A DNA stretch of 64,000 nucleotides from an uncultured Sphingomonadaceae bacterium. GTDB lineage: Bacteria > Pseudomonadota > Alphaproteobacteria > Sphingomonadales > Sphingomonadaceae. The DNA is taken from the NCBI GenBank assembly GCA_947488845.1, contig CANLBM010000007.1, positions 1 to 64,000 of the forward strand, given 5' to 3'. The translations under genes and the position numbers were made by a program. Below, piece after piece: positions 1-7,576 of the stretch. The notes under the pieces are model-generated. The model made no database searches and was not told the DNA's origin. It saw only the letters and a program-made list of their open reading frames with translations. Position 1 is the stretch's first letter, and each line of letters opens with the position of its first letter.

Positions 1-176
1 ACTCATATCTGGGTGGCATCAGTCCACTGGCATTCGAAGCCAAGGTGGCATAATGAGATCAGTCACCGGCGCAAAACCGTTACAAGTCCAGGGCGCATAA
101 GGAGAAGATGCGGGCGGGTGTGCGGGGGAGGAATTAGAGCACTGGCACCGTAATCCCCGCCGGAACTCCATAATTC

Positions 177-1535
177 CTACAACTTATCGAAAACTGACCC
201 CATTCTTGGACTAAAGAGCCGATCATATGTACGCAGGAGAAATGCATCAGTCATTCCCGCGATATGGTCACATATAACACGCGGCCGATCATCGCTCGCC
301 TCGTACATTTCATAAGTATCACTCGCCAAAAAGCATTCAGGCTCGGAACTTAGTGTTTCAAAGACCGATAAGACCATCTGCTGCCCTTTAAACTCGAGGT
401 GCTGAACTTCCGCGCTCAAAATCACCTCATTTACAACCAAAGACTGCAATGCCTCTAAAAATATCTTTGGCTTTTTCCGCATTGAGGCACGATACTTTAT
501 CAAAGGCTCATCGAACTCACTGAGGGTGTCAATTATGACGTTAGTAATGAAGTGATGGACAAAGCGACCAATAAAGCGTTTTCTAGTGCCTCCATCCGAA
601 AAAAGAGAATCTACCATTTTATCGTAAACATTGTTGGACGATTCTTGGGGGTACTTTTCCTTCAAAGCATCCAGAATACTATGGCATTTTTCTTCAGGAA
701 CCTGCGCGCGAAAGGCGTGCTCACTTATTAGACGTAGGGCTATTGCGTCCTCCAAATCGTGAACGCCATATGCAATATCATCTGCGATATCCATAATGCT
801 GCAATCGAACGACTTGTGGCTTGGTTTTCCATGTCCGCCATCTTTCGGAGAGAAGGATATGAATAGATCGCGGTCTTTGGGACTCAAGGGTTCTAGAACC
901 CAATCAACAACGTCTTTTTCACAATCGAGATAGCATTTTGGAGGTTTGGAAGCTTTTCTGTCGAGGATTTGCAGTGCTGTAGTATCTCCGCGAAGTCGCG
1001 CATTGAGAGCAGGATTTTTTACCCGCCCATATTCAACAGGATATTTAAGAATACTCAGTAGACTTCGCCTGCTCCAATTGGAACCTGCAGCCTCAGAAAA
1101 TTTCTCTAGCTTTGAAAGCGTCCTGAGCGTTTGGCCGTTACCTTCAAAGCCACCGTCATTTCTCATACAATAGTTAAGCGCAACTTCTCCTCCATGACCG
1201 AAGGGTGGATGCCCTAAGTCATGAGTCAGTCCCGCTGCCTGGATCAGGTTTGATTTTGGAAAATACGCCTGAGAGGGGTGCTGTGAAAAATGCTGCTGAA
1301 ACTGTCTCACAATGCCACTGGCGACTTGGGCAACTTCTAAAGAGTGGGTCAGCCTCGTTCTATAAAAATCGCTGTCACCCAAATTCAGGATTTGCGTTTT
1401 TCCCTGAAGGCGCCTGAAAGACGCTGAATGAATGACTCTACCGTAGTCAATATCTTCTGGGCGTCGAGCATCTTCAGATTGTGGAGACCACCCCTCTCTT
1501 CTTGCATCCCAATGTGGCGCGCCTTGAGATTTCAC
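177..1535 (-). CDS. dgt: dGTPase (deoxyguanosinetriphosphate triphosphohydrolase), HD domain
   Basis: Predicted to hydrolyse dGTP to deoxyguanosine and inorganic triphosphate in the cytosol. The N-terminal block around residues 30-70 reads like E. coli Dgt (GRVIHSASFRRLQGKTQ, then RTRLTHSLEV). The HD metal site is visible as H64, the HD pair at 105-106 inside THDLGHPPFGH, and a later D in the DIADDIAYGVHDLEDA stretch. At 452 residues it is somewhat shorter than E. coli Dgt (about 505). The start is GTG at 1535, placed 9 nt after the nrdB stop, with a GGAG-type ribosome site inside the end of nrdB, so it looks co-transcribed with nrdAB. Base composition is visibly more AT-rich than nrdA and nrdB, which hints at separate acquisition. 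A phage-restricting role is known for some dGTPases but is only a possibility here. Confidence 0.9.
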   Translation of the reverse strand: MKSQGAPHWDARREGWSPQSEDARRPEDIDYGRVIHSASFRRLQGKTQILNLGDSDFYRTRLTHSLEVAQVASGIVRQFQQHFSQHPSQAYFPKSNLIQAAGLTHDLGHPPFGHGGEVALNYCMRNDGGFEGNGQTLRTLSKLEKFSEAAGSNWSRRSLLSILKYPVEYGRVKNPALNARLRGDTTALQILDRKASKPPKCYLDCEKDVVDWVLEPLSPKDRDLFISFSPKDGGHGKPSHKSFDCSIMDIADDIAYGVHDLEDAIALRLISEHAFRAQVPEEKCHSILDALKEKYPQESSNNVYDKMVDSLFSDGGTRKRFIGRFVHHFITNVIIDTLSEFDEPLIKYRASMRKKPKIFLEALQSLVVNEVILSAEVQHLEFKGQQMVLSVFETLSSEPECFLASDTYEMYEASDDRPRVICDHIAGMTDAFLLRTYDRLFSPRMGSVFDKL

Positions 1536-1544
1536 CCTGGCGCC

Positions 1545-2597
1545 CTACTCCGCAGCAACCCCCGCCTCTTCAAACATATCCGGCCCTTCATCCGCCGCGA
1601 CGTCGTCTTCATTCGCGACCTTGCCCTTGCGCTTGTCGAAGCTCGACCAGACGTCGTTCCATTCGCCCTTGGTCGCGCCCTTTGAATATTCGGTGGCGCG
1701 GGCTTCGAAGAAATTGGCGTGCTCGACGCCGTTGAGCAGTGGTGCGAGCCATGGCAGCGGGTGGTCTTCGATCATGTAGATCGGCTGGAAACCGAGCTGG
1801 CCGAGGCGCCAGTCGGCGATATAGCGGATGTAGCGCTTGATTTCCTTGGCGGTCATGCCGGTGACCGGGCCGTCGCTGAACGCGAGGTCGATGAACGCGT
1901 CTTCGAGCCGCACGGTCTTCTGACAGCAGTCGATGATGTCGTCGCGGACCGACTTGGTCAGGCAGTCGCGTTCCTCGACAAAGGTGTGGAACATCTTGAT
2001 GATGCCTTCGCAGTGGAGCGTTTCATCGCGGACCGACCAGGAAACGATCTGCCCCATGCCCTTCATCTTGTTGAAGCGCGGAAAGTTCATCAGCATGGCG
2101 AAGCTGGCGAACAGCTGCAGCCCTTCGGTGAAGCCGCCGAACATCGCCAGCGTCTTGGCGATATCCTCGTCATTCTCGACGCCGAACGTGCCCATATAGT
2201 CGTGCTTGTCCTTCATCGCTTCATATTCGAGGAACATCGAATATTCGCTTTCCGGCATGCCGATCGTGTCGAGCAGGTGCGAGTAGGCGGCGATATGGAC
2301 GGTTTCCATGTTCGAAAACGCGGTCAGCATCATCTTGATTTCGGTCGGCTTGAACACCCGGCCATATTTGTCGTGATAGCAGTCCTGCACCTCGACATCG
2401 GCCTGGGTGAAGAAGCGGAAGATCTGGGTGAGCAGATTGCGTTCGTGATCGGTCAGCTTCTGCGCCCAGTCGCGGCAATCCTCGCCCAATGGCACTTCTT
2501 CCGGCATCCAGTGGATCTGCTGCTGGCGCTTCCAGAAGTCATAGGCCCATGGATATTCGAAGGGCTTGTAGGTTTTGCGTGCTTCCAGAAGTGACAT
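1545..2597 (-). CDS. nrdB: Ribonucleoside-diphosphate reductase beta subunit (class Ia)
   Basis: Supplies the diiron-tyrosyl radical for ribonucleotide reduction by NrdA. With numbering from the ATG at 2597, the metal ligands are D67, E98, H101, E158, E192 and H195, and the radical tyrosine is Y105 in METVHIAAYSHLL, the spacing of E. coli E115-H118-Y122. This is therefore a normal radical-bearing subunit of 350 residues. A longer open frame reaches 2636, but the ATG at 2597 has a GGAGAA ribosome site 9 nt upstream and gives the usual N terminus (MSLLEARKTYKPF). No ATP-cone is fused at the N terminus. It is transcribed after nrdA across a 321-bp spacer holding a repeat element and a hairpin, and is followed directly by dgt. 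Confidence 0.96.
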   Translation of the reverse strand: MSLLEARKTYKPFEYPWAYDFWKRQQQIHWMPEEVPLGEDCRDWAQKLTDHERNLLTQIFRFFTQADVEVQDCYHDKYGRVFKPTEIKMMLTAFSNMETVHIAAYSHLLDTIGMPESEYSMFLEYEAMKDKHDYMGTFGVENDEDIAKTLAMFGGFTEGLQLFASFAMLMNFPRFNKMKGMGQIVSWSVRDETLHCEGIIKMFHTFVEERDCLTKSVRDDIIDCCQKTVRLEDAFIDLAFSDGPVTGMTAKEIKRYIRYIADWRLGQLGFQPIYMIEDHPLPWLAPLLNGVEHANFFEARATEYSKGATKGEWNDVWSSFDKRKGKVANEDDVAADEGPDMFEEAGVAAE

Positions 2598-2654
2598 GTT
2601 AACTCGTTCTCCGCTTTTTACTCGTCGGCCCGGCATCGGCCGGAGTCTGTATCA

Positions 2655-2827
2655 TTCCACCCTCTCCCCGACGGGGAGAGGCAACGCAGACTTGGCAGCT
2701 TGTCTGCCTAGTCGAAGTCGGTGAGGGGGTTCGCCGCCTCTCGGACAGTGCACCCTCACCCAGCTTCGGCTAAATTCGCGTTCCGCTCATTAAGCCTGCG
2801 CAACCCTCTCCCTTAAGGGAGAGGGAT
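2655..2827. repeat. Intergenic palindromic repeat element, copy 1
   Basis: This element fills the nrdA-nrdB spacer. It is bounded by two short palindromes: CCTCTCCCC (2661-2669) pairing with GGGGAGAGG (2673-2681), and a perfect 22-bp palindrome at 2804-2825 with arms CCCTCTCCCTT/AAGGGAGAGGG. Inside lies a third inverted pair, GTCGAAGTCGGTGAGGG near 2711-2727 against CCCTCACCCAGCTTCG near 2753-2768. A related element in the opposite orientation sits at 55353-55547. The structure resembles REP/MITE-like non-coding repeats. It may form hairpins in the operon mRNA. No protein-coding capacity is seen. Confidence 0.8.
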
Positions 2828-2858
2828 AATATGCTCCTTTGCTTTTCGAATAAAACGA

Positions 2859-2889
2859 CCCCCTCCCAAAAAGGAGCAAAGGGAGGGGG
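2859..2889 (-). terminator. Hairpin after nrdA, possible terminator or processing site
   Basis: CCCCCTCCC at 2859-2867 pairs perfectly with GGGAGGGGG at 2881-2889, with a 13-nt loop, 30 nt past the nrdA stop. In the minus-strand transcript it is followed by a weak run (TCGTTTTA). It could attenuate readthrough into nrdB or stabilise the nrdA 3' end. The short T-run makes strong termination uncertain. Confidence 0.5.
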
Positions 2890-2918
2890 CAGTGGGCAAA
2901 CTGCCTAGGCCGCGCCGC

Positions 2919-4982
2919 TTACTGACACGCCAGACATTCGTCATAATCCGTCGAACCGGCGGTGGTCATCAGTTCGACCGTTTTCGGGTCGAGCGTGTTG
3001 TCCGCCTCGACGCCGCCGGCGCCTGCCGGTTCGCTCATCATCGTCTCGCCACCGGCAAAGCCGGCGCGCTGGATCGATTTCGAGCGCAGATAGTAGAGCG
3101 ACTTGATACCCAGTTCCCAGGCGCGGAAGTGGAGCATCAGAAGATCCCACTTGTCGACATCGGCCGGGATGAACAGATTGAGCGACTGCGCCTGGTCGAT
3201 GAACGGGGTGCGGTCGGCGGCGAGTTCGAGCAGCCAGCGCTGGTCGATCTCGAAGCTGGTCTTGTACGTGTCCTTTTCATCCGCGCTGAGGAAGTCGAGA
3301 TGCTGGACGCTGCCGCCCTTCTCGAGGATCGAGTTCCAGACATTGTTGCTGTCCTTGCTCTTTTCCTGCAGCAATTTCAGCAGATGCGGGTTCTTGACCA
3401 CGAAGCTGCCCGAGAGCGTCTTGTGGGTGTAGATGTTCGCCGGGATCGGTTCGATACAGGCCGAGGCACCGCCGCAGATGATGCTGATCGACGCGGTCGG
3501 GGCGATCGCCATCTTGCAGGAGAAGCGCTCCATCACGCCCTGGTCGGCCGCATCGGGGCAAGGTCCGCGTTCCTTCGCAAGCATCATGCTGGCCTCGGAC
3601 GCTTTCGCCGAAACATGCTTGAATATCTTGAAGTTCCACGATTTTGCCAGCGCGCTTTCGAAGCCGAGGCCGCGGGCCTGGAGGAAGCTGTGATAGCCCA
3701 TCACGCCGAGACCGACGCTGCGTTCGCGCATCGCGCTATATTTCGCCCGCGCCATTTCTTCCGGCGCGCGGTCGATATAGTCCTGCAGGACATTGTCGAG
3801 GAAGCGCATGACATCCTCGATAAAGCCCTTCTCGACCGACCACTCGTCCCATTTCTCGAGATTAAGCGAGGACAGGCAACACACTGCGGTCCTGTCCTCG
3901 CCAAGGTGATCGCGACCCGTGGGCAGTGTGATCTCTGAACAAAGATTGGAGGTTGAAACCTTGAGACCCAGATCGCGGTGATGCTTGGGCATCATCCGGT
4001 TCACCGTGTCGCTGAAGATGATATAGGGCTCGCCGGTGGCCAGCCGGGTCTCGACCAGCTTCTGGAACAGGCTGCGCGCATCGACGGTGCCGCGAACCGA
4101 ACCGTCTTTCGGCGACTTGAGGTCGAATTCGGTGCCGTCGCGAACCGCTTCCATGAATTCGTCGGTCAGCAATACGCCATGATGCAGGTTCAGGGCTTTC
4201 CGGTTAAAGTCGCCGGAAGGCTTTCTGATTTCGAGAAATTCTTCAATCTCCGGATGGTTGACGTCGAGATAGCAGGCGGCCGAACCGCGACGCAAGGAAC
4301 CCTGCGAAATGGCCAGGGTAAGACTGTCCATCACGCGGACGAACGGAATGATGCCCGATGTCTTGCCGTTGAGACCAACCGGCTCGCCGATACCGCGAAC
4401 GCTGCCCCAATAGGTGCCGATGCCGCCGCCGCGCGAAGCGAGCCAGACATTTTCGTTCCAGGTGTTGACGATGCCGCCGAGACTGTCATCGACGCTGTTG
4501 AGATAGCAGCTGATCGGCAGGCCGCGACCGGTGCCGCCGTTGGACAATACGGGTGTCGCCGGCATGAACCAGAGTTTGGAAATCGCGTCATAGAGCCGCT
4601 GGGCGTGCTCCTGATCGTCGGCATAGGCGTCGGCGACGCGGGCGAACAGATCCTGATAGGATTCTCCGGGCAGCAGATAACGGTCGTTGAGCGTTTCCTT
4701 GCCGAAATCGGTCAGCAGATCGTCGCGGCTTGAATCCAGCGTGATCTTGAAGCGGCGCTTCTCGACGCTGTGGCTGTCGCGCTCCGCTTTCAGCTCCTTC
4801 TCGTCATTGGCCTTGGCCGAGGCAGCTTCGGCAGCCGCCTTCTTGCTGACTTCCGGTTCGCTGATCGGTTTTGTGTTTTCGGTTTTGCTTTTTGGCGTAT
4901 CCAATACTTCCGCGCCCATTTCACTCTCACTCACTTCTGTTCCGGACTCGTTTTCACTGTCACGGTTGTCTCTAAAATCCAT
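2919..4982 (-). CDS. nrdA: Ribonucleoside-diphosphate reductase alpha subunit (class Ia), no ATP-cone
   Basis: Catalytic subunit reducing ribonucleoside diphosphates. Numbering from the ATG at 4982 (687 residues), C159 in LPISC and C368 or C369 in TAVCCLSSLNL match the redox pair, C348 in NLCSE matches the thiyl-radical cysteine with N346 and E350 beside it, and C683/C686 in the last residues (DECLACQ) form the swinging thioredoxin-reduced tail. E. coli NrdA has 761 residues because of an N-terminal ATP-cone. Here the first ~75 residues are instead a low-complexity Glu/Lys/Ser/Ala segment with no ATP-cone motif, so dATP feedback through that domain should be absent. A TTG lies just upstream at 4985, but the ATG has an AGGGGG ribosome site 5 nt away. 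First gene of the nrdA-nrdB-dgt run. Confidence 0.96.
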   Translation of the reverse strand: MDFRDNRDSENESGTEVSESEMGAEVLDTPKSKTENTKPISEPEVSKKAAAEAASAKANDEKELKAERDSHSVEKRRFKITLDSSRDDLLTDFGKETLNDRYLLPGESYQDLFARVADAYADDQEHAQRLYDAISKLWFMPATPVLSNGGTGRGLPISCYLNSVDDSLGGIVNTWNENVWLASRGGGIGTYWGSVRGIGEPVGLNGKTSGIIPFVRVMDSLTLAISQGSLRRGSAACYLDVNHPEIEEFLEIRKPSGDFNRKALNLHHGVLLTDEFMEAVRDGTEFDLKSPKDGSVRGTVDARSLFQKLVETRLATGEPYIIFSDTVNRMMPKHHRDLGLKVSTSNLCSEITLPTGRDHLGEDRTAVCCLSSLNLEKWDEWSVEKGFIEDVMRFLDNVLQDYIDRAPEEMARAKYSAMRERSVGLGVMGYHSFLQARGLGFESALAKSWNFKIFKHVSAKASEASMMLAKERGPCPDAADQGVMERFSCKMAIAPTASISIICGGASACIEPIPANIYTHKTLSGSFVVKNPHLLKLLQEKSKDSNNVWNSILEKGGSVQHLDFLSADEKDTYKTSFEIDQRWLLELAADRTPFIDQAQSLNLFIPADVDKWDLLMLHFRAWELGIKSLYYLRSKSIQRAGFAGGETMMSEPAGAGGVEADNTLDPKTVELMTTAGSTDYDECLACQ

Positions 4983-5067
4983 CAAAGCCCCCTAAAATCA
5001 CTCTACTAATTCAACGATCACAACGACCTATCGGCCGATTGATCACCTAGATTTTTTGCGGGCATTT

Positions 5068-5082
5068 GTTCCTGTCTTGTTC
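5068..5082. promoter_or_regulatory. LexA-type box upstream of nrdA
   Basis: The sequence GTTCCTGTCTTGTTC is an exact GTTC-N7-GTTC direct repeat, the alphaproteobacterial LexA operator. It lies 86-100 nt upstream of the nrdA ATG. Its spacer CTGTCTT differs by one base from the spacer CTGTTTT of the box at 59735. This suggests SOS induction of nrdA-nrdB-dgt. Being downstream of the NrdR-like boxes, it would act near or after the transcription start. Confidence 0.7.
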
Positions 5083-5125
5083 GATTCGAGCCGAAGCTGC
5101 AATCTTAACAGTTTTAACACCCGGA

Positions 5126-5147
5126 CGGGCATTTATTTTCCTGCCCG
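5126..5147 (-). other. Small hairpin in the nrdA upstream region
   Basis: CGGGCA (5126-5131) and TGCCCG (5142-5147) form a 6-bp stem with a 10-nt loop. The string AAATGCCCG recurs on the minus strand near 5059-5067 just before the LexA-type box. No U-run follows, so it is not a normal terminator, and no riboswitch core was recognised. Function unknown. Confidence 0.3.
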
Positions 5148-5216
5148 AAAACCCATAAATATGGTTGCATTCGGCACAAAGGGAGCTGTCCACCGAGTCG
5201 GTGTTTCAGACGACTA

Positions 5217-5233
5217 ACACTATAAGTTGGTGT
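5217..5233. promoter_or_regulatory. NrdR-like box 1
   Basis: ACACTATAAGTTGGTGT resembles the NrdR operator (consensus near ACACTATATCTTGTGT) and is an imperfect palindrome. NrdR is the zinc-ribbon/ATP-cone repressor of ribonucleotide reductase genes. It pairs with the box at 5249-5264, and the centres are about 31.5 bp apart, three helical turns, the phased-pair arrangement typical of NrdR. The box lies about 235 nt upstream of the nrdA ATG. Confidence 0.72.
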
Positions 5234-5248
5234 GCCCCCTCGGCCTAA

Positions 5249-5264
5249 CCACAACCTATAGTGG
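5249..5264. promoter_or_regulatory. NrdR-like box 2
   Basis: CCACAACCTATAGTGG reads CCACTATAGGTTGTGG on the minus strand and shares CACTATA-x-GTTG with box 1. Two such boxes in phase make chance unlikely. Together with box 1 they probably overlap or flank the nrdA promoter; the core promoter itself was not identified. Confidence 0.72.
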
Positions 5265-5557
5265 CTGAATCGAGATTTTATGCAAGAGGGTAAATGACAT
5301 TTTAACGACTCCGTTCGTCGCATAAATGAATCGCTTCGTCGAGCGCCGATTCATGCTGCAACGCCGCGACGCGTGGACTTTCTAAGCCTCCCGCAAAGTG
5401 CAAGAGCCGATGGCAATATTTACAAAAAAAACTATCCACTGATCATGCACAGGGGTGATGCCTCATTTTCTGCACAAGATATGGTAGTTCAATTATTGTC
5501 AGCACAAATTACAAAAGCTATTCGAACATCTCCTACAGATCGGATCACCTATATATT
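5265..5557. other. Intergenic region between nrdA control sites and the SDR gene
   Basis: About 290 bp, AT-rich in its second half. It must contain the promoter of the rightward SDR gene, but no confident -35/-10 pair or ribosome site stands out. A 64-codon open frame (5373-5567) has no recognisable features and overlaps the SDR start, so it is not called. Confidence 0.4.
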
Positions 5558-6334
5558 ATGGACCTAAAACTGGAAAACAGATCGGTATTGGTTACGGCCG
5601 GCAGCAAAGGCATCGGCCTTGCCACCGCATGTGGCTTTCATGCAGCAGGCGCACGGGTCGCTATTTGCGGACGCTCGCAAGACAATCTCGATATCGCAGC
5701 CGCGCTCATGCCCGGTTGCGTCGCCATCGCCGGTGATGTGTCGAACGCCGATGACATTCATCGGATAGTCGCTTCGGTCACGGAGACATTTGGCGGCATC
5801 GATATATTGGTAAACAATGCAGGCGGCCCCCCGCCCGGCCTGTTTGTTGATCTCGACGACTCAGATTGGGCAAAGGCGGTGGAACTCACCTTGATGTCGG
5901 TCGTCCGGACGACACGTCTGGTGTTGCCGCATATGCAGGCGCAAAAATGGGGGCGGATCATCAACATATCCTCGACCGGAGTGAAACAGCCCGTACCCGG
6001 CCTGACTCTTTCCAACAGCATCCGCATGGCGGTACTCGGCTGGGCCAAGACGCTGGCCAATCAGGTCGGCCCCGACAATATATTGGTCAACACCGTTTGC
6101 CCCGGCTTCACCAATACCGATCGCATTACACAAATTTTTGAATCGCAATCTGCTGCTTCCGGGAAAACCGTTGATGAAATTTCGAAAGGCCTCGCGGCGC
6201 AGATCCCGCTTCGCCGGATTGGTCAGCCCGAAGAAATTGCCAATCTTGCGGTGTTCCTGGGATCCGAAGCCGCGAGCTATATCACAGGCACCGCCATACA
6301 AGTGGATGGCGGTTCGGTTCAAAGCCCTGGTTAG
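5558..6334 (+). CDS. SDR-family protein, FabG-like but with an atypical active site
   Basis: A 258-residue Rossmann-fold protein of the short-chain dehydrogenase/reductase superfamily. Visible parts are the cofactor loop TAGSKGIG near residues 13-20 (usual TGxxxGxG), NNAGG in the middle, the serine segment INISS, and the C-terminal ITGTAIQVDGG typical of FabG-like proteins. The catalytic YxxxK is not present: the equivalent stretch reads LSNSIRMAVLGWAKTLA. This matches the group described as BKR-like SDR-like, which departs from both the NAD motif and the catalytic tetrad. Redox activity is therefore uncertain and the substrate unknown. It stands alone between divergent nrdA and a convergent exporter gene. 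Confidence 0.85.
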   Translation: MDLKLENRSVLVTAGSKGIGLATACGFHAAGARVAICGRSQDNLDIAAALMPGCVAIAGDVSNADDIHRIVASVTETFGGIDILVNNAGGPPPGLFVDLDDSDWAKAVELTLMSVVRTTRLVLPHMQAQKWGRIINISSTGVKQPVPGLTLSNSIRMAVLGWAKTLANQVGPDNILVNTVCPGFTNTDRITQIFESQSAASGKTVDEISKGLAAQIPLRRIGQPEEIANLAVFLGSEAASYITGTAIQVDGGSVQSPG

Positions 6335-6401
6335 ACCTTAGCCGGTCGGCTGCAAAATTGCCCCTGCGATGCCTTTCATCGCCCAAAGTCTGCCGAGATC
6401 G

Positions 6402-7289
6402 CTAGCGCTGTTCGCGGTCGACCAGCAGCTCGGTGGCAGGCTTGCGCCGGAGCGCTACGATCAACACACCGCCGATCGCCAGCGCCGCGCCCAGCCCCAT
6501 CCGGAAATCGAAATCGTCGTTGGTGATCCAAACGCCCAACGCGATCGTCGCCAACGGCGTTATCAGGGTGAGCGGCGCGAGAAGATTGGCCTCATAATGA
6601 CGGATCAGGGAATAATAAGCTGAATGCGCACCAACCGATACGATCAACGCGGTGAAAAGCACGGCCGCGGCAAGCGGCCATCCGACAGCGATCGCAGCGG
6701 ACCATTGTCCCTGTTCGAAGAGCGCCGAGCATAATGTCAACGAAATCACAGACACCAGACCCACCCAAGCTTGGAAGCGGAACGGAGTGACATTGTCTAC
6801 GCGCTTCATCAATACCGCACCGGCCGATCCCGCGAAAGCGGCCGCGGCAACGAACCAGAGCCCGGTCGACAGGGTTACGCCCTCGGGACGCCATATCACC
6901 AACAACACTCCGAGCAGTGTCAGTCCTATTCCAACGCCGCGACGCCAGTGAACACGCTCGCCGAGCGTAAGCACCGAAAGCAATATCGTGAATGGAACGC
7001 CGAGCTGCAATATGATTGCAGCCGAGGACGGTGACGTTGTTTTCAAACCGATGAAAAGCAGCGCGAAATTCCCGCCACCCATCAGCAAGCCGATCAATAT
7101 GATGCGCCAGGCCGGGCGAGGCATAGGCAGCAGCCAGGGCAGCATGACAAGTGCCACCACGGCAAAGCGCAATGCTGCGTAGAAGACGGGCGGAACCGCC
7201 CAGTCGTCGACGATGATCTTGCTCAAGACATTGTTGGAGGCCCAGATCAGACAAATAAGGACGAGAAGTAAGAAATCGCGCGCGCGCAT
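6402..7289 (-). CDS. EamA/DMT-family transporter
   Basis: An inner-membrane protein of 295 residues with about ten hydrophobic helices in two homologous EamA halves (the second begins near GLWFVAAAAFAGSAGAVL). Family members export metabolites such as amino acids or purines by proton-coupled transport; the substrate here cannot be read from sequence. The ATG at 7289 has an AAGGAA ribosome site. It converges with the SDR gene and diverges from fumarase. Confidence 0.9.
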   Translation of the reverse strand: MRARDFLLLVLICLIWASNNVLSKIIVDDWAVPPVFYAALRFAVVALVMLPWLLPMPRPAWRIILIGLLMGGGNFALLFIGLKTTSPSSAAIILQLGVPFTILLSVLTLGERVHWRRGVGIGLTLLGVLLVIWRPEGVTLSTGLWFVAAAAFAGSAGAVLMKRVDNVTPFRFQAWVGLVSVISLTLCSALFEQGQWSAAIAVGWPLAAAVLFTALIVSVGAHSAYYSLIRHYEANLLAPLTLITPLATIALGVWITNDDFDFRMGLGAALAIGGVLIVALRRKPATELLVDREQR

Positions 7290-7576
7290 AGAATCGGTTC
7301 CTTGGCGGGCAGTCGATACTGCCCGCTTGGTTGCTCGTATCGCGTCATCGCGTTGTTCGCAATCGCAGCATGGAATATCGGCGTGAATTTGCTTTTACAG
7401 CTTCTTCTAGCCGAACGAGACAGGTCGCCGGATCCAAAGCGTGATATTGGACCGGCACAATCCATCAACTGCGCCGAAAATGCCCTGATCAATGCTGCAT
7501 CACAAAAACTTGCCCGTCCTGACCATTTCGGCCAATAGGCATGCCCATCGACCATCGTCAGTTTTCCGGAGCCAAT

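Noticed and set aside
1..176. Possible tRNA or integrase remnant at the left edge next to the AT-rich dgt gene
   Set aside because: No cloverleaf, no recombinase motif and no direct repeat could be recognised.
5107..5119. TTAAC-N4-TTAAC direct repeat upstream of nrdA as a CtrA site
   Set aside because: CtrA sites need TTAA-N7-TTAA; the spacing here gives N5.
4983..5216. Riboswitch (for example cobalamin) in the nrdA leader
   Set aside because: No B12-box or other riboswitch core is visible; only a small hairpin and the LexA-type box were found.
5373..5567. 64-codon plus-strand frame before the SDR gene
   Set aside because: No ribosome site, no recognisable product, overlaps the start of a real gene.
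7302..7538. 78-codon plus-strand frame between the EamA exporter and fumarase genes
   Set aside because: No ribosome site, no family resemblance, lies in the divergent promoter region.
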